A stretch of 64,000 nt of DNA from Psychromicrobium lacuslunae (GTDB taxonomy: Bacteria; Actinomycetota; Actinomycetes; Actinomycetales; Micrococcaceae): positions 806,001 to 870,000 of the forward strand of contig NZ_CP011005.1 in NCBI RefSeq assembly GCF_000950575.1. Reading direction: 5' to 3'. Position 1 is the stretch's first letter. The number at the start of each line of letters is the position of its first letter. A model generated the notes under the pieces. That model was not told where the DNA came from. It searched no databases and was given only the letters and a program-made list of their open reading frames with translations. A program made the translations under genes and the position numbers. Below, piece after piece: positions 56,628-64,000 of this stretch.

Positions 56628-58628
56628 GTGCAGAGCAGAAGAATCCGGACCCTGAAAACCCTCGCCCTGACCGTTCCAGCTTTGCTGTTGGCGCTCGCTC
56701 TGAGTTCCTGCGATAACGGGGACAATGGCGCAAAGGATGCCGCGCAACAACTAGCGAACGCCTTGAACGCGGGTGATCTGAAATCCCTGAGCTTCGCCGA
56801 TTCGGTCAGCGGAGAAAACGCTACTAAGTCTTTCAGCGAACTGATCAAGCCACTTGGTGAGGTCAAACCGCAGGTCAGCCTGGCCTCCGTGGAGCCGGAG
56901 AAAGACAGCAAAGACAAGGTCACCGCAACTTTTGCCTACGAGTGGAAATTCGGCAGCGAGAGCTGGAAATACAACACCACAGCCACGTTGAGCCGCAACG
57001 ATAAGACCTGGACCACCGGCTGGACGCCGGAGCTGGTGATTCCCAATTTCACCGCCGGGGATGTGCTGCAGCTCAAGAGCACGTCCGCCCCGCGCGGCAA
57101 GATTCTCGGTGATGCCGGTCAGGTGTTGGTGGAAGATCGGCCGGTGCTGAATATTGGTATTGATAAAACCAAGGTTCCTGCCGCAGCGCAGGCGGCCTCC
57201 GCGCAAGCCCTGGCCACACTGCTGGATATTGATGCAGCAAGTTACCTCAAACAAGTGCAAGCCGCCGGACCGCAGGCCTTCGTACAGGCTATTTCCTTGC
57301 GCGATGACGCCAACCGGACCGTCACTGACCAGCAAATTGCCGCGATTACCGGCGCCGTAGCGATCAAGGCCACGCTGCCCCTGGCCCCGACCCGAAATTT
57401 TGCCCGTGCCATCCTGGGCACGGTCGGCGAAGCCACCGCCGAATTGATCGAAAAGTCGAAGGGCCGACTAAAGGTTGGCGATCTCACCGGGCTGAGCGGC
57501 ATGCAAGCTCAGTTCGATCAAGAACTGGCGGGTAGCCCCGGAATTCAGGTCGTCGAGAAAAAGCCCGACAACAGCGCTAGCGAGCCGCGAGTACTGTTCA
57601 GCACTGAGGCGAAGGCGGGCAGTAACCTCAAGACCACATTGAACGCGAACACTCAGACGATTGCGGAAACTGTGTTGGCAAAGACAAGTTCCGCTTCCTC
57701 GGTGGTGGTGATCAAACCGTCAACAGGAGCGGTATTGGCGGCAGCCAATGGGCCGGGCAGCAATGGATACAACACCGCCCTCCTGGGGCAGTATGCACCC
57801 GGGTCCACCTTCAAGACAGTGACTTCACTGGCACTGCTGCGTAAGGGCCTGACCCCCGAGAGCATCGTTTCGTGCACTCCATCGGTAGCGGCTGGCGGTA
57901 CCAGCTTTAAAAATGCTCCCGGATACCCGGAGTCGAGCATCGGCCAGATCACCTTGCGCGATGCTTTTGCACACTCTTGTAATACCGCTTTTGTCTCAAA
58001 CGCACAGAAACTGAGTCAACAAGATCTCGCCGACGCTGCGGCGAGTCTTGGCATCGGGGCGCAGGCTGGCGAGAATCTGGGTACCGAGGCGTTCGCCGGC
58101 AATGTCAAACTGACCGGCACCGATGCTGAGCACGCTGCCTCCATGATCGGTCAGGGCACCGTGCTTGCTTCGCCTTGGACGCTCGCGGTGGTGGCCGCCA
58201 GTGTCAGTCATGGCTCGCTGGTCAAGGCCAAGCTCGTGCAGGATCCCGCAGATAGCTCCGCCCAGACCAATGGCAGCGCCCAGCCCAGCGGTAGTGCTCA
58301 GCCCAGCGCGTCTGCGACCTCCTCGGCCAGCAGCGCGCCACCGGTCAAGCCGCTCACCGCTGCCGAGGCCGTCGCGCTTAAGGACATGATGGCGGCGGTG
58401 GTGACTAGCGGTCACGCTGCGGTGCTGCAGAATCTGCCGGGAGGTGCGGTAATTGCTAAGACCGGTACCGCTGAATACGGCAACGCCAAGCCGCCGAAAA
58501 CCCACGCCTGGATGATTGCCGCTCAGGGCGATCTTGCGGTTGCGGTTTTTGTTGAAGACGGTGGTTTAGGCGCTGGCACGGCCGGGCCAATTGCTGCCGA
58601 TCTGCTGACCAAGCTGGCGGCAAAATAG
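56628..58628 (+). CDS. Penicillin-binding transpeptidase lipoprotein (MecA_N + transpeptidase)
   Basis: A 666-aa class B PBP. The N-terminus is a lipoprotein signal with lipobox LSSC (Cys about residue 28), followed by an NTF2-like MecA_N domain (about 30-140), then the PBP dimer region. The transpeptidase domain has the three active-site motifs: STFK (about 394, catalytic Ser), SCN (about 449) and KTGT (about 619). This resembles Mycobacterium Rv2864c/PBP-lipo-type proteins that make peptidoglycan cross-links at the membrane. A low-complexity Ser/Ala/Pro/Gln stretch (about 545-580) lies between SCN and KTG. The start is GTG 56628. Confidence 0.92.
   Translation: MQSRRIRTLKTLALTVPALLLALALSSCDNGDNGAKDAAQQLANALNAGDLKSLSFADSVSGENATKSFSELIKPLGEVKPQVSLASVEPEKDSKDKVTATFAYEWKFGSESWKYNTTATLSRNDKTWTTGWTPELVIPNFTAGDVLQLKSTSAPRGKILGDAGQVLVEDRPVLNIGIDKTKVPAAAQAASAQALATLLDIDAASYLKQVQAAGPQAFVQAISLRDDANRTVTDQQIAAITGAVAIKATLPLAPTRNFARAILGTVGEATAELIEKSKGRLKVGDLTGLSGMQAQFDQELAGSPGIQVVEKKPDNSASEPRVLFSTEAKAGSNLKTTLNANTQTIAETVLAKTSSASSVVVIKPSTGAVLAAANGPGSNGYNTALLGQYAPGSTFKTVTSLALLRKGLTPESIVSCTPSVAAGGTSFKNAPGYPESSIGQITLRDAFAHSCNTAFVSNAQKLSQQDLADAAASLGIGAQAGENLGTEAFAGNVKLTGTDAEHAASMIGQGTVLASPWTLAVVAASVSHGSLVKAKLVQDPADSSAQTNGSAQPSGSAQPSASATSSASSAPPVKPLTAAEAVALKDMMAAVVTSGHAAVLQNLPGGAVIAKTGTAEYGNAKPPKTHAWMIAAQGDLAVAVFVEDGGLGAGTAGPIAADLLTKLAAK
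58272..58307 (+). repeat. 18-bp tandem repeat in the PBP linker
   Basis: Two 18-bp units (58272-58289 and 58290-58307) encode repeated G-S-A-Q-P-S residues of the low-complexity insert in the transpeptidase domain. Confidence 0.65.
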
Positions 58629-58683
58629 CTGTGACGATGTGTGACTAGCCACTCATGTGCGGGGGATCACGGCACTGAAAGGC

Positions 58684-58721
58684 TTGCCTAAGTAGCTGGC
58701 GGGAAGCTATTAGGACATAAT
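58684..58721 (+). promoter_or_regulatory. sufR operon promoter
   Basis: TTGCCT (58684-58689), an 18-bp spacer and TATTAG (58708-58713); an overlapping CATAAT (58716-58721) ends 6 nt before GTG 58728. Either would give a very short or no leader for sufR. Confidence 0.45.
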
Positions 58722-58727
58722 TGTGTT

Positions 58728-59513
58728 GTGTATTCCGTGACGGTTAATTCTCAAGCGGCAGTGGCCGCTGAGGCGCCGACGGGAACTAGCATTCCTCAAG
58801 GTAGCCCAGACAGCGACGAGCGAACCCGGGACCGGGTCCGCGATGCCGTGCTGGAGCACGGTCCGGCCAGCGCGGCCCAATTGGGAAGTATGCTCGGGCT
58901 GACTCCGGCTGCGGTTCGGCGGCATCTCGACCAACTGGAAAAATCCGGTGTGATCGAAGTGAAACTAGTGCGTGGCTCGGGGACCGGAGCGGGCCGACCA
59001 GCTCGCCGCTATGTACTTTCCAGTCAAGGACAATCAGGGCTGGGAAACGATTATTTGCAGATCGCCCGCACCGCGCTCAAACAATTAGTGGCGGCCACCG
59101 GCGACGGCGCGGTGAAAGTCTTTGCCGAGCAACGCTTTGCCGCAATGAAGGCGCGCTACGCGCCATTATTGGCGGAGGCCGGAGACGATGTGGGCCGCCG
59201 GGCGGAGATTCTTTCTCAAGCTTTGAGTGCCGACGGTTACGTCGCTTCGGCAACCACCCTGCACGCGGCGGGACCGCTGCAAGCTGTGCAACTTTGCCAA
59301 GGGCATTGCCCGGTGCTGGAGCTTGCCGCCGAATATCCAGAGTTTTGTGAGGCTGAGACTGAGGCATTCTCCCAGTTGCTCGGCCTCGATGTCCGCAGGC
59401 TCTCCACCCTGGCGAGCGGTGGACATGTCTGCACCACCCATATTCCTACCGGTCGTTCTTCGGCAGAAGAACCCCGGGAAAAGGCAAAGCTCGACCTGCT
59501 AGAAAGGCAGTAG
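58728..59513 (+). CDS. sufR: SufR-type Fe-S-sensing transcriptional regulator
   Basis: A 261-aa DeoR/ArsR-like winged-helix regulator in first position of the suf operon. The helix-turn-helix is [21 protein letters not shown] (as [16 protein letters not shown], about residues 51-66). The C-terminal part holds conserved Cys residues (CQGHC at about 189-193, FCEAE at about 208 and HVCTTH at about 237), as needed for a 4Fe-4S cluster. In mycobacteria and cyanobacteria SufR represses suf genes when its cluster is intact. The start is GTG 58728, with a possible alternative GTG 58737. Its stop nearly touches sufB. Confidence 0.9.
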   Translation: MYSVTVNSQAAVAAEAPTGTSIPQGSPDSDERTRDRVRDAVLEHGPASAAQLGSMLGLTPAAVRRHLDQLEKSGVIEVKLVRGSGTGAGRPARRYVLSSQGQSGLGNDYLQIARTALKQLVAATGDGAVKVFAEQRFAAMKARYAPLLAEAGDDVGRRAEILSQALSADGYVASATTLHAAGPLQAVQLCQGHCPVLELAAEYPEFCEAETEAFSQLLGLDVRRLSTLASGGHVCTTHIPTGRSSAEEPREKAKLDLLERQ

Positions 59514-59515
59514 TG

Positions 59516-60985
59516 ATGACAGATCAAATAGCCATCGGCCAGACGGATACAGCCAGCGATGGGGTAATCACCGACATTCTGGAGCGTAACCCCGAGCTCG
59601 AGGGCATCGGTAATTATGCCTTTGGCTGGTCGGATAAGAACGAAGCGAGCGAGAACGCGCGTCGCGGTCTGAGCGAAGAGGTCGTCCGGGATATCTCAGC
59701 CAAGAAGAACGAACCGCAGTGGATGCTCGACCTCCGGCTCAAAGGTTTGAAGTACTTCGACCGTAAACCGATGCCCAACTGGGGCGCCGATCTCTCTGGC
59801 ATCGACTTCGACAACATTAAGTACTTCGTGCGGTCTACCGAGAAGCAGGCCGAGAGCTGGGAAGAGCTGCCCGAAGATATTCGCACCACTTACGAGAAGC
59901 TGGGCATCCCGGAGGCCGAACGTAACCGCCTGGTGGCCGGTGTGGCCGCACAGTACGAGTCTGAGGTGGTTTACCACCAGATCCGCGAGGATCTGGAAAA
60001 GCAGGGGGTGATCTTCCTCGACACCGATACCGCGCTCAAGGAGCACCCGGAGATCTTCCAGGAGTACTTCGGCACCATCATTCCGGTGGGTGACAATAAG
60101 TTCGCCTCCTTGAACACCGCCGTTTGGTCGGGTGGTTCTTTTGTCTACGTGCCGCCGGGCGTGCACGTGGAGATCCCGCTACAGGCTTACTTCCGGATCA
60201 ATACCGAGAACATGGGTCAGTTCGAGCGCACCCTGATCATTGCCGATGAGGGCTCGTATGTGCACTACATCGAAGGTTGCACCGCGCCGATCTACACTTC
60301 GGATTCGCTGCACTCCGCCGTCGTCGAAATCGTGGTGAAGAAGAACGCCCGAGTGCGTTACACCACGATTCAGAACTGGTCGAATAACGTCTATAACCTG
60401 GTCACCAAACGCGCCATCGCCCATGAGGGTGCCACCATGGAGTGGATCGATGGCAATATCGGTTCCAAGGTGACGATGAAGTACCCGGCTGTGTACTTGG
60501 TCGGTGAGCACGCCAAGGGCGAGACGCTGTCAATCGCCTTCGCGGGCGAGGGCCAGCACCAGGACACCGGTTCCAAGATGGTGCACATCGCGCCGAACAC
60601 CAAGTCCTCGATCATTTCCAAGTCGGTGGCTCGCGGCGGTGGCCGCGCGGCCTACCGCGGTCTGGTGCAGATCCGTGAGGGTGCTGAGCACTCGGCCAAC
60701 ACGGTGCGTTGCGATGCACTGTTGGTGGATACCATCTCCCGTTCGGATACCTACCCCTACGTCGATATTCGCGAAGATGATGTCTCGATGGGGCACGAGG
60801 CCACGGTTTCCCGGGTCAGCGAAGAGCAGCTGTTCTACCTGATGTCCCGCGGTATGCCGGAAGACGAAGCGATGGCGATGATCGTGCGCGGCTTTATTGA
60901 GCCGATCGCCCGTGAATTGCCGATGGAATACGCGCTGGAACTGAACCGGCTGATCGAACTGCAAATGGAAGGAGCGGTGGGCTAG
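59516..60985 (+). CDS. sufB: Fe-S cluster scaffold subunit SufB
   Basis: A 489-aa scaffold protein of the SufBCD complex, on which Fe-S clusters are assembled. The product has the usual N-terminal region ([14 protein letters not shown]), the beta-helix core with [16 protein letters not shown] (about residues 244-259), and the C-terminal family signature ([23 protein letters not shown]; as [17 protein letters not shown], about 423-439). The start is ATG 59516, 2 bp after the sufR stop; GTG 59513 directly before it is an alternative. No cysteine-desulfurase partner is encoded nearby. Length is normal for actinobacterial SufB. Confidence 0.96.
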   Translation: MTDQIAIGQTDTASDGVITDILERNPELEGIGNYAFGWSDKNEASENARRGLSEEVVRDISAKKNEPQWMLDLRLKGLKYFDRKPMPNWGADLSGIDFDNIKYFVRSTEKQAESWEELPEDIRTTYEKLGIPEAERNRLVAGVAAQYESEVVYHQIREDLEKQGVIFLDTDTALKEHPEIFQEYFGTIIPVGDNKFASLNTAVWSGGSFVYVPPGVHVEIPLQAYFRINTENMGQFERTLIIADEGSYVHYIEGCTAPIYTSDSLHSAVVEIVVKKNARVRYTTIQNWSNNVYNLVTKRAIAHEGATMEWIDGNIGSKVTMKYPAVYLVGEHAKGETLSIAFAGEGQHQDTGSKMVHIAPNTKSSIISKSVARGGGRAAYRGLVQIREGAEHSANTVRCDALLVDTISRSDTYPYVDIREDDVSMGHEATVSRVSEEQLFYLMSRGMPEDEAMAMIVRGFIEPIARELPMEYALELNRLIELQMEGAVG

Positions 60986-62196
60986 TGAGCACCCCCGTTA
61001 TTGCCGGAATGAGCGAAGAGGGCGAGACCCTGCTCGATTCCAAGGTGGACAAACACCATAGCCACGGCACCGAAGTGATGGCCTCGCGGGCCGAGCGGCT
61101 GACCAGTTTCACGGTGGCCGATTTCAAAGTCCCCAGCGGCTTTGAGGAAGAGTGGCGCTTCACCCCGGTGAAGAAACTTGCCAACCTGTTCAGCGAGACA
61201 CCGAGTGAGCAGGGCGCTGCCAGCTACCAGGTCGAGATTCCCTCGAACATTGTGGAGCGCGCGCTGGCTGTCAACCAGGCCCCGCGCGGTACCGTGCTGG
61301 TTCCCGCGGACCGGGCCGCAGCAGTGGCTTCCGCCGATGTGGCCGAGGCGCACTACTTCGGGATTCCGGCCGATGCTGAACTCACCGAACCGCTCAAACT
61401 GACTATTACCGGTCAGGGCGAGGGACGCCGAGCCAATTCACACTGCGTGCTGGAAGCCGGTGCGAACTCGCGGGCAGTGGTGATCCTCGATCACCATGGC
61501 AGCGCGGATTTCAATGGCAACCTCGAGATCATTGTCGGAGAGGGAGCCGAACTGACCGTAGTCAGCGTGCAGCGCTGGGAAGACACCGCCAAACACCTTG
61601 GTCAGCACGACGCCGCGGTGGGCAAGGACGCGAAGTTCAAGCACGTCGCGGTCAGCTTGGGCGGCGCTATTGTGCGGCTCAATGTGAATGCGCGTTATGC
61701 CGGTGAGGGTGCTGAAGCCGAGTTGTTCGGGCTGTACTTCGCCGATGCCGGTCAGCACCTGGAACACCGCACTTTTATTGACCACAACCTGCCGAACTCC
61801 AAGTCGAATGTGCTCTACAAGGGTGCCTTGCAAGGCGCTGATGCGCACACCGTGTGGGTGGGCGATGTGCTGATCCAGAAGCAGGCGATTGGCACCGATA
61901 GCTACGAGAAGAATCAGAACCTGATTCTGACCGATGGCGCCCGGGCGGATTCGGTGCCGAATCTGGAGATTGAGACCGGGTTGATCGAGGGTGCTGGGCA
62001 CGCTAGCTCGACCGGTCGTTTTGATGACGAGCATCTGTTCTACCTGATGGCTCGCGGCATTTCCGAACGGGATGCTCGCCGTCTGGTGGTTCGCGGCTAC
62101 CTCAACGAGATCATTCAGAAGATCAAGGTACCGGCCCTCGAGGAAGAACTCGCGGCGGCGCTGGAACGTGAGCTTGAGGCGTCGGGAGCGCTCTAA
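60985..62196 (+). CDS. sufD: Fe-S cluster assembly protein SufD
   Basis: A 403-aa SufD, the paralogue of SufB that forms the SufBC2D complex. The beta-helix core contains VILDHHGSADFNGNLEIIVGE and the C-terminal motif RFDDEHLFYLMARGISERDARRLVVRGYL (in parts: DEHLFYLMARGIS, about residues 350-362). The N-terminus PSGFEEEWRFTPVKKL (about 50) is typical. The start is GTG 60985, overlapping the last base of the sufB stop, so the two are coupled. The Rieske gene follows without a gap. Confidence 0.95.
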   Translation: MSTPVIAGMSEEGETLLDSKVDKHHSHGTEVMASRAERLTSFTVADFKVPSGFEEEWRFTPVKKLANLFSETPSEQGAASYQVEIPSNIVERALAVNQAPRGTVLVPADRAAAVASADVAEAHYFGIPADAELTEPLKLTITGQGEGRRANSHCVLEAGANSRAVVILDHHGSADFNGNLEIIVGEGAELTVVSVQRWEDTAKHLGQHDAAVGKDAKFKHVAVSLGGAIVRLNVNARYAGEGAEAELFGLYFADAGQHLEHRTFIDHNLPNSKSNVLYKGALQGADAHTVWVGDVLIQKQAIGTDSYEKNQNLILTDGARADSVPNLEIETGLIEGAGHASSTGRFDDEHLFYLMARGISERDARRLVVRGYLNEIIQKIKVPALEEELAAALERELEASGAL

Positions 62197-62535
62197 ATGG
62201 CGGCTGAATTGGTGTGTCGGGTCGACGAGGTTGCGGTGAAAAGCGCGCTCCGCGTCGAGATCAATGATGTGCCGGTTGCCATCGTCAAGGACTCCGAGGG
62301 CGTCTTGCACGCGATCGGAGACACCTGTTCGCACGCCGAGATCTCCTTGAGCGAGGGCGACGTCGAAGGGTGCACGATCGAATGCTGGGCGCATGGCTCG
62401 AGTTTCGATCTGAACACTGGCGAGCCGTTGACCCTGCCAGCTTACGAACCGGTTCCGGTCTTTGAGCTGACCACCGTCGGAGACGATGTTTACGTTGATA
62501 TCTCCAAAGTGCTCAACGGCGTCAACGCCGAGTAA
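62197..62535 (+). CDS. Rieske-type (non-heme) ferredoxin subunit
   Basis: A 112-aa soluble Rieske [2Fe-2S] protein. The ligands are intact: CSH (TCSHAEISL, about residues 44-52) and CWAH (ECWAHGSSFDL, about 64-74). Such proteins are electron donors to dioxygenases, but here it lies between sufD and sufC, a position seen also in other Actinobacteria, so a role in Fe-S assembly is likely but unknown. The start ATG 62197 directly follows the sufD stop. Confidence 0.93.
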   Translation: MAAELVCRVDEVAVKSALRVEINDVPVAIVKDSEGVLHAIGDTCSHAEISLSEGDVEGCTIECWAHGSSFDLNTGEPLTLPAYEPVPVFELTTVGDDVYVDISKVLNGVNAE

Positions 62536-62575
62536 CCACAGATTTTAGTACTGACTTTTAGTGAAAGAAGAAGAT

Positions 62576-63355
62576 ATGTCTACCCTGGAAATCAAGGACC
62601 TGCACGTCAGCATTGAGACGGAGCAGGGTAAGAAAGAAATCCTCAAGGGCGTTAGCCTGACCATTAACACCGGCGAGACCCACGCCATCATGGGCCCGAA
62701 CGGTTCCGGTAAGTCGACCTTGGCCTCGACCATCGCTGGTCACCCGCGTTATATCGTCGACTCAGGCTCAATCACTCTGGACGGTGAAGATGTGCTGGAG
62801 ATGAGCGTTGACGAGCGTGCTCGGGCTGGGCTCTTCCTCGCCATGCAGTACCCGGTGGAAATCCCGGGTGTCACGATGAGCAACTTCCTGCGCACCGCGA
62901 AGACGGCCATTGATGGCGAAGCTCCGGCGCTGCGCACCTGGACCAAGGACGTCAAAGCGGCGATGACTCAGCTGCGGATCGACCCCGACTTCGCTCAGCG
63001 TAACGTCAACGAGGGCTTCTCCGGCGGTGAGAAGAAGCGCCACGAGATCCTGCAGTTGGAGCTATTCGCACCGAAGTTCGCGGTGCTCGACGAGACCGAT
63101 TCCGGCCTTGACGTCGATGCCCTGAAGATTGTCTCCGAGGGTGTTAACCGCGCCCAGGAAGGCGGCAAGATGGGCACCCTGCTGATCACCCACTACACCC
63201 GGATTCTGCGTTACATCAAGCCGGAATTCGTGCATGTTTTCGTTGACGGCAAGGTCGCCGAAGAAGGCGGACCTGAGCTGGCTGACCGGCTCGAAGAAGA
63301 AGGCTACGATCGCTTCCTGGCAGCCGGCGCTTCCGCTGCTGCCACCGAGGTCTAG
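62576..63355 (+). CDS. sufC: Fe-S cluster assembly ATPase SufC
   Basis: A 259-aa ABC-type ATPase that energises SufBCD. Walker A GPNGSGKST is at about residues 39-47, the signature EGFSGGEKKRHEILQLE at about 144-160, and Walker B with the SufC-specific LDETDSGLDVDAL at about 170-182. The start is ATG 62576 (STLEIKDLHV), with AAGAAGAAG upstream; a GTG 15 bp upstream is in frame but less family-like. A 40-bp gap separates it from the Rieske gene. Confidence 0.96.
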   Translation: MSTLEIKDLHVSIETEQGKKEILKGVSLTINTGETHAIMGPNGSGKSTLASTIAGHPRYIVDSGSITLDGEDVLEMSVDERARAGLFLAMQYPVEIPGVTMSNFLRTAKTAIDGEAPALRTWTKDVKAAMTQLRIDPDFAQRNVNEGFSGGEKKRHEILQLELFAPKFAVLDETDSGLDVDALKIVSEGVNRAQEGGKMGTLLITHYTRILRYIKPEFVHVFVDGKVAEEGGPELADRLEEEGYDRFLAAGASAAATEV

Positions 63356-63380
63356 ACCCTAGTTCACCCTAAGGAACACG

Positions 63381-63698
63381 ATGAGTGCAACAGTAGAAAT
63401 GCCGGAGCTTGAAGAAGCTCTGAAGGATGTTATTGACCCCGAGCTGGGCGTTAACGTGGTTGACTTGGGGCTGCTTTACGGCCTCAAGTACGCCGAAGAC
63501 GGCGCTCTGCTGTTGGACATGACGCTCACCACGGCCGCTTGCCCGCTGCAGGACGTGATCGAGGAGCAGGTCGAGAACGCGATTGGCAGTCTGGTCGATG
63601 ACTGGCGGATTAACTGGGTCTGGATGCCGCCGTGGGGCCCGGAGAAGATCACCGAAGACGGCAAGGACCAGATGCGAGCCCTCGGCTTCAATATCTAA
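63381..63698 (+). CDS. sufT: SufT-like metal-sulfur cluster assembly factor (DUF59/MIP18)
   Basis: A 105-aa DUF59 protein. The signature DPELGVNVVDLGLLYGL (about residues 19-35) and TLTTAACPLQDVI (about 50-62) are typical; the conserved Cys is in the latter. SufT proteins help in maturation of Fe-S proteins and in maintaining SUF function. In many Actinobacteria it follows sufS-sufU, but here it follows sufC directly, so the cysteine desulfurase SufS and its partner SufU must be elsewhere. A strong terminator follows. Confidence 0.93.
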   Translation: MSATVEMPELEEALKDVIDPELGVNVVDLGLLYGLKYAEDGALLLDMTLTTAACPLQDVIEEQVENAIGSLVDDWRINWVWMPPWGPEKITEDGKDQMRALGFNI

Positions 63699-63711
63699 TT
63701 CTTCATTGACG

Positions 63712-63745
63712 ACGGCGGCGGTACCACTTCTGGTACCGCCGCCGT
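63712..63745 (+). terminator. suf operon terminator
   Basis: A perfect 15-bp stem (63712-63726 with 63731-63745) with a CTTC loop, 13 bp after the sufT stop, followed by TTGCCGTTTT. Confidence 0.85.
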
Positions 63746-63845
63746 TTGCCGTTTTCAGGTTTCAGGTGGTTCAGCCCTCCGGACGACTTTTCCGCCCCTG
63801 AGAAACGAATGAATTTGAAAGGTACGGTTTTCCAGGCCTACTGCT

Positions 63846-63954
63846 AGTTCGGTGGAGCAAACTTTTGTAGCCCCGCATCGAGGGCTCCCGCGTGGCGCGT
63901 CAGCGACACGCGAAGTCCCGTGTCTAAGGGGCGGAAAGTTTGCTCCACCGAACT
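63846..63954. repeat. 109-bp element with 20-bp terminal inverted repeats
   Basis: Perfect 20-bp inverted repeats (63846-63865 and 63935-63954) enclose 69 bp. Inside, GCCCC/GGGGC (63870-63874 and 63928-63932) and CGCGTG/CACGCG (63889-63894 and 63907-63912) give further nested pairing. There is no ORF. The rest of the 63746-64000 tail shows no gene. It could be a miniature mobile element or a structured RNA. Confidence 0.65.
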
Positions 63955-64000
63955 GCCACCATTACATGTTTGGCCCCAGCGAATCAGGCGTCCGGTGTGT

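Noticed and set aside
56552-56923. N-terminal extension of the ABC ATPase to 56923
   Set aside because: It would run antisense through the penicillin-binding protein signal peptide. The GTG at 56551 follows a -10 and begins the family-like region.

Overview
The window looks like a chromosome segment of a high-GC Gram-positive actinobacterium, most probably of the Micrococcaceae (Arthrobacter, Renibacterium or Psychromicrobium type). The evidence is the gene order rapZ-yvcK-whiA-gap-pgk-tpiA-secG, the tkt-tal-pgi-zwf-opcA-pgl block, the ctaB/ctaA pair, the sufR-sufB-sufD-Rieske-sufC-sufT operon, the CoaE-GrpB fusion, frequent GTG starts and moderately high GC by eye. I saw no tRNA, rRNA, CRISPR array, complete insertion sequence or prophage.

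Layout. 0-9 kb: rpsA, coaE, two small DUF4190-like membrane proteins, uvrB, and a TerC-family exporter behind a yybP-ykoY-type manganese riboswitch. 9-18.5 kb: accessory genes (two MFS exporters, a peptidase, an acetyltransferase, a Ski2-like helicase, a SRPBCC/ArsR pair, tam, and a divergent metallo-hydrolase/MarR pair). 18.5-28.4 kb: uvrA, a HAD phosphatase, an acyltransferase, uvrC and rapZ-yvcK-whiA. 28.5-31.9 kb: sodA, gap and pgk. 31.9-42.5 kb: an accessory island with a flavin reductase, two luciferase-like monooxygenases, an FAD/NAD-binding protein, a GNAT enzyme, a polar-amino-acid-type ABC importer with two paralogous lipoprotein receptors, DoxX and TetR. 42.6-43.8 kb: tpiA and secG, so the island splits the usual gap-pgk-tpiA cluster. 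44.3-52.6 kb: the pentose-phosphate operon on the minus strand. 52.8-58.6 kb: heme A synthesis genes, an ABC exporter and a lipoprotein penicillin-binding protein. 58.7-63.7 kb: the SUF iron-sulfur operon. The last 300 bases hold a terminator and a 109-bp inverted-repeat element but no gene.

The most interesting signals are non-coding. (1) A helically phased array of GTCAT-type half-sites (10-11 bp period, Pho-box-like) lies between the two divergent promoters of the flavin monooxygenase island. (2) Two intergenic palindromes of exactly 57 bp share their tips and an internal CTTAAA, which suggests a dispersed repeat family. (3) Many genes, including uvrA, uvrB, uvrC, pgk and tpiA, have a TAnnnT-like -10 hexamer ending 6-7 nt before the start codon and no useful Shine-Dalgarno, so leaderless transcripts are predicted. 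(4) A LexA-type box sits inside the uvrA promoter. Functions are assigned from motif and family recognition by eye; no database search was run.
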